A DNA stretch of 64,000 nucleotides from Alligator mississippiensis (GCF_030867095.1 NC_081824.1:352444203-352508202); one strand, 5' to 3'. Positions 34,147-46,329 are shown, counted from the first letter of the stretch. The notes: generated by a model not told the origin, from the sequence alone. Translations and numbers: made by a program.

Positions 34147-36099
34147 AATATAATCTGAAACAAGGCTAGGATGTGCTAAATAAAATGATTTGGTCATCTA
34201 TGCCAGTATATTTCCCATTCAAGGCCTTTGTGATAATCTTACCTCTTGAGAACGGGTACCAGAGACTGCAATCCTGTGAATTCTAATCATAATAAGAAAC
34301 AAACCATGCTTTTAAAATATTGTTACGTACTGATTTACTTTGCATTCCTGCAGTGAAGAGAATAGAATCATCATATTTTAAATACTTTAGATACCATATA
34401 AATAACAATATGGAACTGTTTTCATAGTTTATGAAAAAGGACCGTTCTATTCATAATGGATGCATGCAGTTAAAATGCCTTCTAGAGATGTGCTGCATGT
34501 ATATCCTATCTTCTAATAAAATGCAGTGAAAAGATAACTACAACATTTATAAATACTGCAGAGCAAACAGTTACAAATAAGAAGGAATGATGGTTTTGTG
34601 GTTAAAGTATAAGATAGAGAGAGCCTGTACCTTGGCTACAGATTTTCTGTGTAACCTTTGACAAGTGGCTTCACTTCTGTCTGTATCCCATTTCATTATT
34701 TGTAAAATGGGATTATAATATTTGCCTTCTTCAGAGAGATGTGGAGACAGGTCCTCCACTGCTTCTACACTGCAGACATGCTGAAATGGATGGTGCTCTA
34801 CAAGTACAAAGTATTGTTATAAATGGAAACACAAATTCTGTCTACACAGACTCTCAGTTAAAAAGCAGATCTAATTTTACATAGGAAGCCTAAGAAATAT
34901 TGTTAATAAAACTCATTCTCAAAGGCTCCAGTTACTGTCTGCATCTGTTCCTGTATGTGTGTGTCTCTGTCCCTGACTCTCTGGGAACATGCTTTAACTC
35001 TTTCATGTCCAGTTCAGCCTTACACTTATTTATATCTCACCCTATCTTTTTGAGGAAGTGCTGAAGTGAGCCATCCATGAGAATTTCAGTTTTGCTCATT
35101 ATTAGATACTCAAAAGGTTTGTATTGGCACAGTACAGGATAGGGCCACGGGACCCAGTGGCCCTGTGACAGTAGGTTGTGAGGATGTGGATTCACTCAGT
35201 TCTAGCACTCAGTGAAGATTACCCGATTCTCACCTACCACATATTGGTGTTGAAGATTTCTTTTGGGAGGTGGTCTAATCTGCTGCACGCAGTCTCAGAT
35301 TTGCTTGGTCTGGTTCTTCCTTGGGGCTCCTACCTCCCTTACACCCCATCCAAGTGCCACCCAGTTGTTATAGTCTGTTAAGCCCTCGGCTCTCAATGGG
35401 TGATCTTCTTTTCTTTGCTCCTGTAGGACTGCATTCATCTCGTGCCTGACTTAAGGAGGCAGTGGCTGAGCTGGTCTGCAGATCATTCTGTCACAGCTTG
35501 ATAAATGGAAGAGAAATGAAGAACAAACGTAACAGGGAAACCAGAACTCAGGTAAGTGTCTTGGCCCATAGGCTATTGCAACCATGGGCTGTGGCCACTA
35601 ACAACAAGGCAAGTCAGTCCTCAGGGCTATTCCTCAGTGCCCAGACCTCCTGAATAAGAGAAACGCTAAAAGAAATATAAGAGCTTTTTTGGCCCCTTTC
35701 GCCTACAAGCTTGGGCGTTTCTCAGCCTTGGACACTTTGGCATCCATCATCAAGGCTTGTGCGGCACCTGCCAACTCCCCATCTGTGACAGGCCAGTTTG
35801 TCGAACCTCATCAACTTTGCTCAGGGTGAGTAATGGGGCTAATTCTCCCATTGCTGCCCCTCTGGCCCAGGAAAATCATTGGCTCTTCCTTTCTCCCCCA
35901 TTTTCCAGCAGCAGCAGCCCAGATTAATAGGCTCTGCACTGACCTAAATGAATGTAAAGATAACTAAAACAAAAATACCTTGTTTGGAGTATTGCTGGCC
36001 CCCGCGGCCACCTAGTTCTCTCATGTGACTTCTTGTTGGCATTCTGTGAGAAGGTCAGGGGTACCTGTTTCGAGGGGGGCCCGACCGAAGAGATCTGTT
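34147..36099. other. Intergenic, with splice-site-like words near 35.4-35.6 kb
   Basis: No coding gene recognised. A good acceptor-like sequence (TTTCTTTGCTCCTGTAG ending at 35427) and a perfect donor word (CTCAG/GTAAGT at 35551/35552) bracket 124 bp. Only one frame stays open for 24 codons before TGATAA, so if it is an exon it is non-coding. Confidence 0.35.
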
Positions 36100-37170
36100 C
36101 AGCCATTGCAGCCTGGCTGTGCTCTGGAGGGATCTCCTGATTTGCTCCAGCAGAGTTTTATCAACTCACTGGGCGAACCGAATCCGCTGGCAGCTATTTC
36201 CGGCAGCGGATGATGGCGAGAGAAGAGGGAGTAGAAGAGAGAAGCAGGGGTTGGCAGCGAGGGGAAACACCAGCCTGCTACCCAGGACTGAAGTCCCTGG
36301 GACAGGGTGTACCCGCCGCCGCTCGATCAGGAGATCACACACCGCTTTCGCCCGTGCCCCAGATCTCGCACACCCGGGCTTTGCTGATGTGCCCCGAAGT
36401 TTACACCGACTGGTATCAAGGGGGACCCCAAAACTCACCTGCCATGACTTTGATGATGTCTTCAGTGGGGGGTCTTCCCTTGGGGTATCCCTTGGAGCTG
36501 ACGCGTTCCTCCGCGGGCAATCTCGGGGCTCCGTCCTGCCCTACACCCCAGCCATTCGCCACTTTAGGGTCTTCCTATTCTGGCCTCTACTCCGTCTTCG
36601 CCTTTCCTCCCTCTTGCCTCAAACCTCTGGCCGTCAACAGCGGTCCTCGGGCTGGGCGTACCCCCAGCAGAGCCACCGACTTGGCCCCTCCCCCTCCAGG
36701 GTGCCACTGGCCTCTTCACTGCTCCTACCGGTGACGCCGCGGTTACCCTCACCGTCGGCTCCGCAGTATGGGGCCCAGCCAGCCCCTTCCTAGGTACTGC
36801 TGCCGGTCCAGCCGCCGGCTCCGCTGCCTGCTTCCCCACCGGCTGCATCCCACCTCTCGGAGCTGGCTCTTCCCCTTCACGTGCTGCTCCCGGCTGCACC
36901 GCTCACAGCCGTCCTCGTCAGTTTCCTCCTCCGTCCCGCCCTCAGCGGGTGGCGGCTGCGTCCCCGCTTGCTGGGGATCCGCGCTCCAGCCCTCTCCTCT
37001 CAGCTGCCCCGTTGCCTCGGCGGGGCTGCCTTGTTTCTCCCGGCCGGCGTGCCCCGCCCCCGCCGCTCAGCCGCAGCCGGATAAATGCCCGGCTGACGAC
37101 CTGTGCCGGCCGTGCCGGCGCGTGGACTTCTTTTGGCTCTTCCAGCCCTGCGGGAGGTAAGCGGGACCCT
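36100..37170. promoter_or_regulatory. GC/CpG-rich island, candidate promoter
   Basis: This kilobase is far richer in G, C and CpG than its neighbours (for example 36720-37130, with CCGCGG, CGCCGG and GGCGCG words). It ends with a strong donor word, GGGAG/GTAAGC, at 37157/37158 on the plus strand. Frames on both strands (224 and 174 codons plus, 111 minus) are Pro/Arg/Ser-rich without domains, as expected of non-coding CpG DNA. It could be the promoter and first exon of a transcript reaching the PIN/CXC-like pseudogene at 38.15 kb, an LTR-like promoter, or an unrelated island. Orientation is not proven. Confidence 0.5.
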
Positions 37171-38149
37171 TTGCCACCACAGGGGTCTCCCGGCGTCCCT
37201 GCTCCCCTGGGACACGGGGCAACAGACCTATTGGGTCTTCAGAGGTTGGAGGAGCTCAGAGAGAAAAGGAAAAGAAAAGAGAGAGAGCGAGAGTGGAAAC
37301 TCCGGCTTTGCATTAATTGATTATGGCTGGTGCTCAGTTAAGCCGGTGGGACAGCAACTAACATGGAGTGAAGGAAAAAAAAAATGCTTGATCGCTGGAG
37401 TCGCGATCAAGAGACCCAGACGGTGAACAGGGAAGAAGACAAAGAAGACATCAGGATTTTGAGTTTTTTCTTTATTTTTCCTTTCTTTTATTTTGTCTGG
37501 CTGCACCGTCCATCTGAATAAGTGTCAGCTGGCTTTGGGTCAGGGAAACCATCACCCTCCCAAATTTAATCAAAATCATCAAAGATATGGCAAGCAAGAT
37601 AACGGAGCAGGAACCTAACCCAATTCTGCTGACTGACACCCACCCTGGTACCAGCAAGGCAAGTGGATGTCATCAGGATGCCAGGCCCCGCATCCTTATC
37701 CTGTGATATCCCGACATGCTCCCTGCAGTTCTCACCACTGTGGGCTCAGCAATGGTCTTTCCGATTTGTCACAGCCCCTCTGGGCTCCCAAGCAGAAAAT
37801 CAGCTTTCTTCCCATTTCCTGGAGTTTCTTTTTTGGTGCCATGGTGTTCCTGGGACTGTGCTCTTGCCTGGAGTCCCTCCTGCCACTCTTCCAGCCTTGG
37901 TGGTGGGACAGAAATACTGTCACAGCCAGGCAGCAGGGAGGGGACAATCTGGATGGAGCAACTGCTGATAAAGCAGGGCTCCCACAGCGGCTGCCAGTCC
38001 CTTGCTGTTGTCGGCTTTGGCTGGGTCAGTAAGTTTCCTCTCTGTCCAGCTGTGGGTTCAGAAGGATTTTTTCTTGCCTCTTCACAGTTGACAAAATTGC
38101 TACATCAGCTTCTGTTCTGTTTCAGATTACCTCGAGATAAAAACCTCTG
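37171..38149. other. Candidate 5' leader or intron before the PIN/CXC-like pseudogene
   Basis: It contains an ATG at 37587-37589 opening a 35-codon frame (MASKITEQEPNPILLTDTHP...). A GC-type donor word, AAG/GCAAGT, lies at 37651-37659. A good acceptor, TTCTGTTCTGTTTCAG, ends at about 38126-38128. These could belong to the gene below. Other frames here (for example 37716-38150) lack domains. Confidence 0.3.
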
Positions 38150-40675
38150 ATGGAGACCATCAACAAAAAACATGCCATTATTGTCCTTAAGCAAACATTA
38201 GAATAGAGCCAGTAGCATCACTGAGTCCAGCGAAGCACGGAGGGTACTACTAAGAATCTACAAGATGCACCATATGTCTTGAAATAGGCTCGCAGTTAAC
38301 GATTAGCCGAAGTACGTGCTGGAATCTTGCAAATAAACGAGGCACTCATTCAATATAGGACGGTTGCTGAGTTTGACACTTGTTATGGCAGTATTCTTGA
38401 CAGACTATCACATTGTTTTGATTCTGCACTGCAATGTTCCAGAAGCCTCAATTGGCACAGTTCTTGCTACAGTTCTTTTACACACAAAGGACATATTGAG
38501 AGACTGTTAAGAAAGTCATGCAAGGTAGAAGATGAAAGGGAAACCCTACCAACAACATCAAGTGAAGAACATACTAGGACATCAAACAGATCATCTACTG
38601 TAGCAGTTCACTGGAGGATGTGCATATTCTGCTAGAAATGTCCTAACAAAAAGAGACCGAGTCAGGTGTTGTTGTTTGAATCAACCAATGCAATACAGAA
38701 GCTGGTAGAAAAGAATGACGTGTTGCATTGCTGAATTGGTGTCAAAGATCTAATAGCTGCTGATACATGTTACCATCCTAAATGCAAGCAGGAGAAACAA
38801 TGGAAGCAACAAATATCTTGTTTCCATTTACATGTGGAGATTGTGCAAAAAGATATTCTTCTTTCTCCTGAAACAAGAGCATGGTTTCAAATGATTGATG
38901 AACTAGATGCTGTTTATGCACCAAAAAATATGTACAGTCTGATAGATATACTTGAAAGATATTGTGATTTAGAAGCTGATGGTGGTAAACATCTTCTGAC
39001 CACACTAAAGCAAATGAAACAAGAACTGCAGGCTTACTGATGTAAGGTATGAAATGTATGTGAAAAAGGAAGAGAAATCGTGAATGTCTTATCATAGATG
39101 CTACTGAGAACTTCTATGCAAACATACCCAAATCAAAATTGAAAACTTTCAAGGATATAAGGTCAACAATGGGACAGTATAGCAAAATGAAAGAGATGCA
39201 GAATGTAAACGAGTTCCAGCAAAGGCTACTCACAGGAGTTGCAGCAGGTAGAAAGTTCAATGTGCACTCTCTTGTACAGCACAAACTGTCTGGTTACCTT
39301 TTGTCACTTTTTAAACTTGACAAATTGTTCAACATAGCTGATAAAGGAGACTTGTCACAGATCTTGATTGGAGATATATCAGTAACTGTTCTTTCAGATG
39401 CTACTTCCAAGAAATCAGCTGTTATTATTGACAGATGACTCTTGTACAGATAATATGAAAGCTGAAAATCGCACAACCGTTTGGGGATTTGTCTGATTCC
39501 TTTGCACAACAAGTGTTTGCCAACTATTCCAACACATGCAGTCAAGTTGACATTGTCTTTCATCAATACATTTCACCATCCATAAAAGCAGGCACAAGAA
39601 TATTAAGGACTCACACTACAAGGCCAATCTGCAGAATCATTAACAGCAGATCTCTTCTCTTACCAGCATCATGGAGTAGTTTCATATCCCTGCCAGCAAA
39701 CGAAGAAAACCTAGTTAATTTTCTAAGTGAGGAGCTTCTTAAGGAATCATGCTGATGTTTCTGAAGTGAACAAGTGCTCATTGATGGTGGTTTCTCTGAT
39801 GAAAAAGCACTCTGGCTCTTGTGATGTTTCTCAGCTGTATTTGCAGCAAGAAGAGGTAAATGCAAGAATGCTCTTACACAGCAACCATGCAGTCATTCAT
39901 AGATACTCCTCTCTAGTATTCTCTTGCAAGGACACAGACATACTGGTCCTTCTTCTGTAACATAATCTTGCACCTAAGGTTTGGATGAAAAGAAACAACC
40001 CAGTAAGATTAATTCCAAGTCGTGATATTGTGTCAGAATTGCCTGTGCCAGTTTGTGCATTTCTCATTGGTTTCCGTAGCTTCACTGGGTGTGATACCAC
40101 AAGCCAGTCCAGTGGTCATGCTAAGAAAACTGCTTGGAAAGTGTTCATTCCACATCCACATCTTCTGGCAAGTCTAGGAAGTAGGCCTGATGTTAATAAG
40201 GATTTGTACAGTTATGTCGAAAAGTTTGTTGCTTTGCTGTGTCAGCTGTCAGCATCTTTGACAAACTTTCTGGATGTTAGGGTGAAATTATTGCATCAAG
40301 GGAAAGATATGGATAAACTTCCACCTACATATGACTCCTTTGTGCACCAAGTATATAGGGTCAATTATCAAGGTCTCATTTGGTGAAGTGCACTTGAACC
40401 TAATCCACCATTGCCATCACCTGACCAGTGTGGTTGGCAAGCTGAAAATGATGACTATGTTCCTGTCATAAACACGCTTGAACTATTACCAGCAGAATAC
40501 ATTCGGATAGCAATTTGCAAGTGCAAGACGGAATGCCAGGCACCAGCATGCTCATACAAGCAGGTTAATGTGCCATGCACTCCTAGCTGTGAGTGCTATG
40601 ACACATAATGTTGCAATCTGTATAATAACTACAGGGATTCAGAAATGGATTCACATTGTGAAGAGATCTGAAAAA
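38150..40675 (+). pseudogene. Decayed copy of an uncharacterised PIN/FEN1-like, cysteine-rich protein
   Basis: Collinear fragments in shifting frames: 38300-38635, 38834-39040, 39139-39438, 39489-39755, 39727-40386 and 40411-40608. In order they show a Cys/His-rich N-terminus (WHSSCYSSFT, then MCIFC and CYHPKC), a middle with VDIVFHQYISPSIKAGTR, an acidic strand KDTDILVLLL (ending 39957), the block GFRSFTGCDTTS (about 40072-40104) followed by KKTAWK, and YDSFVHQVYRVNYQGLIW. The C-terminus has eight cysteines in CxC spacing (40516-40596), followed after TAA by more CCN-type sequence to TGA at about 40672. DTDxLVLL and GCDTTS resemble the metal-binding acidic motifs of PIN/FEN1-fold nucleases. 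The C-terminus recalls CXC (tesmin-like) DNA-binding repeats. I know this architecture from multi-copy, unnamed genes in fish and invertebrates that behave like mobile DNA; the family assignment is from memory. About six lesions (at least three frameshifts, stops at 39958, 40384 and 40606) make it non-functional. Confidence 0.7.
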
Positions 40676-41817
40676 CTGCAGTTACTTGTATTAATGTTAT
40701 ATTAACATTAACACAGTGTGCTCTGTTACTTGCAGGGGTCTGAGCAGCAGCAAGGCAGCCTGAAGCTGACTGCAATCCCAGTTGGGCACAACTGCCTGAT
40801 TGGGAACAGGGTCCAGCTGTGCCCTGTAAGAACAGGGACTCTGAACAGCAAAGCGAGCAGCAGTTTGCTGCTAGCTGCCAGGAGAACAACAGCACTGCTG
40901 GGGCTGCTACTTGTGACACCTTGGAGGTAAGGGCAGGAGCTATGGGGATGGTAGGAGGCTACTGGTCCTGGGGCATGACTTAAAACTATACCATGCTGGG
41001 GTTGGATGGTGTAGTGGGGCTGTTTGTGGCAGGGCAGCTTCTAGGAAATGCTACACCTGGGGCCTCCCCGGTGAAAGGCGAGTATGGGATTCCAGAAAGT
41101 CTCAGCTCCTGCTGCCTTGCAGGTGAGCCTGTGGAGGGGAAAGGCTAGGGGAGCATACCACAAAGGACAAAGCAGGAGCCCAGATTCACTGCGAGGTTTG
41201 AGGCAGGGTCCTGGCTAGGTGAAGGGGCCAGAGGCAGCACCCAGACTCACCATGAGCTCTGAGGCTGTACATTGGAGCCAGGAGTGAGGCTCCAGGGGGG
41301 TGAGGCCCTGAACCTTCATGGAGCTATACAAGAAGGGATTAGGGATTGTTGAGGCCCAGTGTAGGGAAGGGGATAAGCCTGGGGATACTGAGAAGTCCAA
41401 TGTTGGGCATATGGGGCTTGAAGCCCAGAGTGGGGCTTGGAGCCCTGAAAGGGAATGGGGCTTGGAGACCAGAGTTGGGGTGGGGGTGGGCCTTAGGGTC
41501 CTGAATTGATATGGGGCTGGGAGCCCAGAAAGGAACCAGGCTGGGAGCGTGAGGAACAGTAAAGGGCTGGGAGCCCAAGTGATTGAGTGGCCAGGGTTTA
41601 GGCCAGACAAGCAGATCACATGCCAGGCCAAACAGACCAAGGCTGGGTGTGAGGTCATGGATGTCATATGTGAGGCATAGGACATGGTACAGGGGTGGTT
41701 GGAGATACGTGTATCAGCCCTTCGCATCAGGCCAAGTAAATGGGCAGCCTCCTGCCTTGTCAAGATTTATCAATCATTATCATCAAGGCGTGGCAGATGA
41801 GGTAGGTGGGTGTTGTA

Positions 41818-43198
41818 TAGGGTTGTGCGAAATTTTGCTGAGTGTTTTGTTTTGCAGCTGTTTTGACCTGTTTTGAGCTTGAAACAGAGAAATTGAAATG
41901 AAACAAGAAGCATCAAAACAGCTTTGAAATGAAATGAGGGCACTCGAAATGTTTTGAAAGTTTTGAAACATTTTGAGTTTCGAAGTAGCGCGGTGGTGGG
42001 AGGCAGGGGAGGGCCAGGGCTGCGCTCTGAGTGGCTCCGCAGCCCCATATAGCTCAGCCTAGCAGGGAGCGGAGTCCTGGCTCTGTTTGTCTTCTGCCAC
42101 TGGGCTGTGCTCCATGGGGCTGGTGGAGCCAATCAGAGAGCAGCACCAGCTCTGCTCACCTCCCACTGCTAGCCTGCACTCTGATCAGTTCTGCCAGCCC
42201 CATGGAGCACAGCCTGGCAGTGGGAGGTGGGCAGAGCTGGTGCTGAGCTCCGTGGGGCTAGCAGAGCTGATCAGAGTGCAGCACCAGCTCTGCCCATCTC
42301 CCATCACTGGGTTGCACCCTGATTGACTCTGCCAGCCCCACGGAGCGGAGCCTGGTGGTAGGAGGCAGGCAGAGCCAGTGCTGTACTCCATGGGGCTGGA
42401 GGGGCTGATTGGAATGCAGCGCGTCAGCTCTGCCTGCCTCCTGCCGCTGGGCTGCACTCTGTGGGGGCTGGCGGAGCTGATCGGAGCACAGCCCAGCGGC
42501 AGGAGGCAGGCAGAGCCAGTGCTGCACTCTGATCGGCTCTGCCAGCCTCACAGAGTGCATCTCCATGATGTGAGGTGGGCAGAGCTGGTGCTGCGCTCCA
42601 TGGAGCTGGTGGAGCCAATTGGAGTGCAGCCTGGTGGTAAGAGGCAGGAAGAGCCGGGGCTGCACTCTGCCTCTTGCCATCAGCCTGACCTCCATGGAGC
42701 CCAGCACTGGGCATAGGCTGTGCCCAGCACTGGCCCCAGGTGGCAGCGGCATCTTCCTGTCATCCGGCACAGATCTGGGGGCCCACACTCCTGGGAGGAG
42801 TCCAGCACAGCCCCGCAGCCTTCCCGGGGGTGTGGGACTCTGGATCTGCTGGAGGCTGCTGCTGCCAGCAAATTTTGCTTTCAAGACTTTGAGGTGCAGT
42901 TTCTGAGATACCTCTGCACCTATTTCCTTGAAATTTAGAAAACTTCATGCCCTCAGAAGGGGCTACCATCCCTGCAATTTGCATCTGACTCAGGCAACAA
43001 ATGACAATGTTTTAGGCATTTTCATGATTCCCCAGTATAGCCTGTGGGCGAAACATGGAAGCGAGTCGAAACAGTGAAACAGTTTCAATGAAACAAAAAG
43101 GGACAGTGCTTTGAAATGGAACAGCAAAATGAAACACTGTCCCTTTGAAATGGAGAAATGGACGTTGAATTGAAACAAAGGTGTTTCACACAGCCCTT
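41818..43198. mobile_element. hAT-like non-autonomous element inserted in an LTR
   Basis: The left end TAGGGTTGTGCGAAATTTTG and the right end read in reverse (AAGGGCTGTGTGAAACACC) form an imperfect inverted repeat of the same TAGGG-type class as the element at 29746. AT-rich shoulders full of GAAAC/GTTTC words (41830-41990 and 43030-43190) enclose a GC-rich centre. LTR sequence continues directly on both sides, which locates the ends. No 8-bp duplication survives. No transposase frame. Confidence 0.75.
42030..42690. repeat. Mosaic of direct and inverted 40-60 bp repeats
   Basis: Phrases such as CTCCATGGGGCTGGxGGAGC, CAGCACCAGCTCTGCCxxCC and their reverse complements alternate many times, giving repeated open frames on both strands. 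The array forms the centre of the hAT-like element above and can fold back on itself at many points. Confidence 0.85.
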
Positions 43199-43273
43199 TA
43201 CCCAGAGACAAGTGGATGGGCCTACATTTAGACCGGCCCTGGGACACCCACTTGTTACATCGTTATATTACCA

Positions 43274-43749
43274 CTAGCCAATTGCCCATCAAGAATAACT
43301 GGGGTGGGGAGACAGAGGCCTGCATCCCTTCCACTCCCTGCCTCAGGCCAGGGCTGGGGCCGGGGCCGTTCCCCTTCTCCCCCTGCACCACTTTAGGCCG
43401 TAACCCCCACTATCCTTCCTGCTTCCCTCCCTCCCCTGTTCCCTGACTCCTCCCCTCCCTGCTGGCTGTTGTTGGGGGGACACGAGCCCTTGGCTCCAAG
43501 GAGCAGACCCTGGCCTCATCCCCCAACTCCATCATCTCCGTTATGATGGCACTCCAGTCCCCAACATCCCCCTCTGCCTCCAAGGAGCTCTGCTGGCCTT
43601 GCTCCACTTCCCTCTGGCTCCTCAATCCCCACTGTCATGGTGGTGCTCTGCTATCTGTCCCTGTCTGTGTAGGGCACTCTGATTGGCTGCCGAGACAGTG
43701 TTATGGACAGAAAGACAGACAGACAAGCTTAGGTTTTTATAATATTAGA
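43274..43749 (-). mobile_element. Non-autonomous Helitron
   Basis: Read on the minus strand it begins TCTAATATTATAAAAACC, runs through TGTCTGTCTGTC, and ends with a decayed hairpin (CCCCAGTTATTCTTGATGGGC) followed by AATTGGCTAG and a host T. A 5' TC, a 3' CTAG preceded by a hairpin, and no target duplication are Helitron hallmarks. The ends are the same as those of the copy at 46953-47856. It lies 14 bp beyond the end of the LTR ending at 43259. No helicase is encoded. Confidence 0.8.
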
Positions 43750-44904
43750 ATTGAATTGGACTATTACATTGTTCTATTGCCTCAAGCTGAACATATGCCT
43801 GCGTGTTTCATTGCTATTAAGTTATGCATTATTAATATATGACATCTACCTTCTGAAATAAAAATGGTATTGTCTTATTCAGTATAATTCAAACAAGTAG
43901 GCTAACCTGAGTTATAATGTTTTCAGTACTATTGGTCTGCTATGAAATGTACAGTGGTAAAATTTGTTAAGTTTTAGTATTAGAATATTGTTTTGTAGGA
44001 TTTTTTAATTACACGAAGTCAATATATACATGTTAATATGTCAGCCATCTTGGAACTCCTTACTTCATACAATGTTGGTTTCTTCACTGAAGTTAATTTT
44101 CTAACCCTAATGGGTGCTCAAATATTAACCAAAACATGAATTCACAGCAGCCATCTTGGTTTCCAATATGATGGTTGTGTGCACTACTTGCCAGATTGGC
44201 TTTTCTGACACAGGTAGACCACCTCTTCCTGAAACACACAGCCACTTGTGGCAATGAGTTGCCTAAGACAAGAACATCTAAAGACCTTATTTGTCAATTT
44301 ATACCCTACTACTGGTGGTTATGCTTGTGCTCGAGAGCCATTTAACTTGACAATCATGCTTATCTGAAAAAGTTGCCTACTGTGGATACAAATTAAGGCT
44401 AAAATTAATAATGCAGAAATAAATCAGTTGGAAAAAATATCCTCTCTAACTTTCAGTTTATTTAGCTTGTGTATTTCACAGAACTTTATATATTGTCAGT
44501 TTCATGATCTTCTTAGTGAGTTAGATGGGAAGGAAGAAAGCGCTGAAAATATCTATAAAAATTGGCAGAAGATCAGAAGCTGCAAATGACAGCTCTCTTT
44601 TAAATACATTATAAAATAAAATTCCAAGAAGTACTGGTTAGAGGGTGCACCATAAAATGGATTAAATAGAAGAGCCCATTTAAGGCAACTCAAGCTGATA
44701 GTGTTGCTTCAAAAGTACAAATACATTTAGCATTTTAAAAAGAAAACAGTGGAACAAAATTGTGTTCTTTAACTGTCAACACTGTGAGATGAGGAATACT
44801 GAACCTTGGCCTTGAGTCTTGGGACTCAAGGACTGCTGTTTGCCTTTGGGGTCAGGAGCAAAGGAAGGTAAGCAAAGTACAGGAGAAATATTGCCATACA
44901 TACA
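43750..44904. other. AT-rich intergenic sequence
   Basis: Nothing recognised. Confidence 0.5.
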
Positions 44905-46045
44905 ATCATAGGATCGTAGAAAATTAGGATGGAAGGTCCAACCGCCTGCTCAAAGCCCCAACCAGATCATCCTGGACAAGGCCAAGGCTTTGTCTAGCTG
45001 GGTTTGAAAACCTCCAAAGATGGAGATTCCACCACCTCTCTGAGTAGCCTGTCCCAGTGCTTTACTACCCTCCTAGTGATAAAATTCTTCCTAATATCTA
45101 ACCTAAACTTCCCTTGCTGCAATTTGAGACTGTTGCCATTCCTTGTTCTGTCATCTACCACCACTGAGAACAGTCTAGCTCCATCCTCTTTTGGACCCCC
45201 CTTCAGGTAGTTGAAGGCTGCTATTAAGTTCCCTCTCAGTCTTCTCTTCTCTAGACTAAATAAGCCCAGTTCTCTCAGTCTTTTCTCATAAGTCATGTCC
45301 TCCAGCCCCCTCACCATTTTTGTCGTCCTCTGCTGGAATCTCCAATTTGTCCACATCCTTTCTGTAGTGGGGGGGGGGGGGGGGAAACTGAACACAGTAT
45401 TCCAGGTGTGGCCTCACCAGTGCTGAATAGAGGGGAATAATCACTTCCCTTGACCTCCTGCCAAAACTCCTACCAATGCAGCCCAGTATGCCATTAGCCT
45501 TATTGGCAACAAGGGCACACTGCTGGCTCATATTCAGCTTATTGCCCATTGTAACCCTTGGGTCTTTTTTGGCAGAGCTGCTGCCCAGCTAGTCAGCCCA
45601 CAGCTTGTACTGGTGCATGGGATTGTTCCGTCCTAAGTGCGGGACTTTGCACTTGTCCTTGCTGAACCTCATGAGATTCCTTTTGGCCCAATCCCCCAAT
45701 TTGTCTAGGTCACTCTGAATCCCAGCCCTACCCTTCATCATATCTACTACTCCCTGCAGCTTGGTGTCACCTGTGAACTTGCTGAGGGTGCACTCCATCC
45801 CATCTTCCTGGTCATTGATGATGATATTGAACAAAACCAGCCCCAAAACTGATCCCCCAGGGCAGTCCATGTGACACCGGCTGCCGACTAGACATTAAGT
45901 CACTGTCTACTACCCTCTGAGTCTGATGATCCAGCCAGGTTTCTAGTCATCTTACAGTCCATTCATCCAACCCATACTTCCTTAGCTTGCTTACAAGAAT
46001 ATTGTGGGAGACCATATTAAAAGCCTTGCTAAAGTCAACATATAA
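44905..46045 (-). mobile_element. CR1 LINE fragment
   Basis: The minus strand encodes the CR1 RT C-terminal half in three broken frames (45870-45589, 45549-45286 and 45395-44994). LSKFTGDTKLQG stands at the catalytic site instead of [30 protein letters not shown] and [20 protein letters not shown] follow. The 3' end is at about 44905 (ATCATAGGATCGTAGAAAATTAGG). A G-run at about 45368-45385 disrupts the frame. It is the same subfamily as the older CR1 at 9.4-10.5 kb. It is 5' truncated near 46045 and inactive. Confidence 0.93.
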
Positions 46046-46329
46046 ATGTTTTACAATGCAGTTTTTTCCTGTTCCAGATTATACATGTGATTGATTTGAT
46101 TTTGGATCTTAAACACTTTTTTCTGGTAAAGCTTTGCACACATTGCCTAGTTGTTGACATTTACATTTTATAATAAACTACCTATGTACCAGTACTTCAG
46201 AAGTTTTCTGGTATTTCACATATCTAAAACAGTATCTCACTACAAATACATTTTACACCTTTTAAGATTACCCTTACTTGGCAATTTTTTGTGCTTTGGA
46301 TTTTATTCTAATACTTTTCCTCCTCTTAT

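Larger units (their letters stand above)
40720..43259 (+). mobile_element. Probable LTR (LTR retrotransposon or endogenous retrovirus) split by a hAT element
   Basis: The sequence at 41735-41817 plus 43199-43259 matches, in two pieces, the last about 140 bp of the solo LTR at 48336-49323. It shares GGGCAGCCTCCTG, then CAAGGCGTGGCAGATGAGG, and after the hAT insertion CCCAGAGACAAG... ending CTTGTTACA. Upstream, 41340-41585 has loose tandem copies of GGGGCTTGGAGCCCAGA. The 5' boundary is uncertain: TGTTACTTGCAGG at about 40724 or TGTGGCAGGGCAG at about 41025. No target duplication was found. No internal retroelement genes are adjacent, so this is a solo or partial LTR. Confidence 0.6.

Noticed and set aside
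35428..35551. A 124-bp candidate exon with excellent acceptor and donor words
   Set aside because: All three frames contain stops and no partner exon was found; a non-coding exon cannot be excluded but is unsupported.
36119..36899. Overlapping frames of 224, 174 and 111 codons in the CpG-rich island
   Set aside because: Low-complexity Ser/Pro/Arg content on both strands with no motif; better explained by GC composition.
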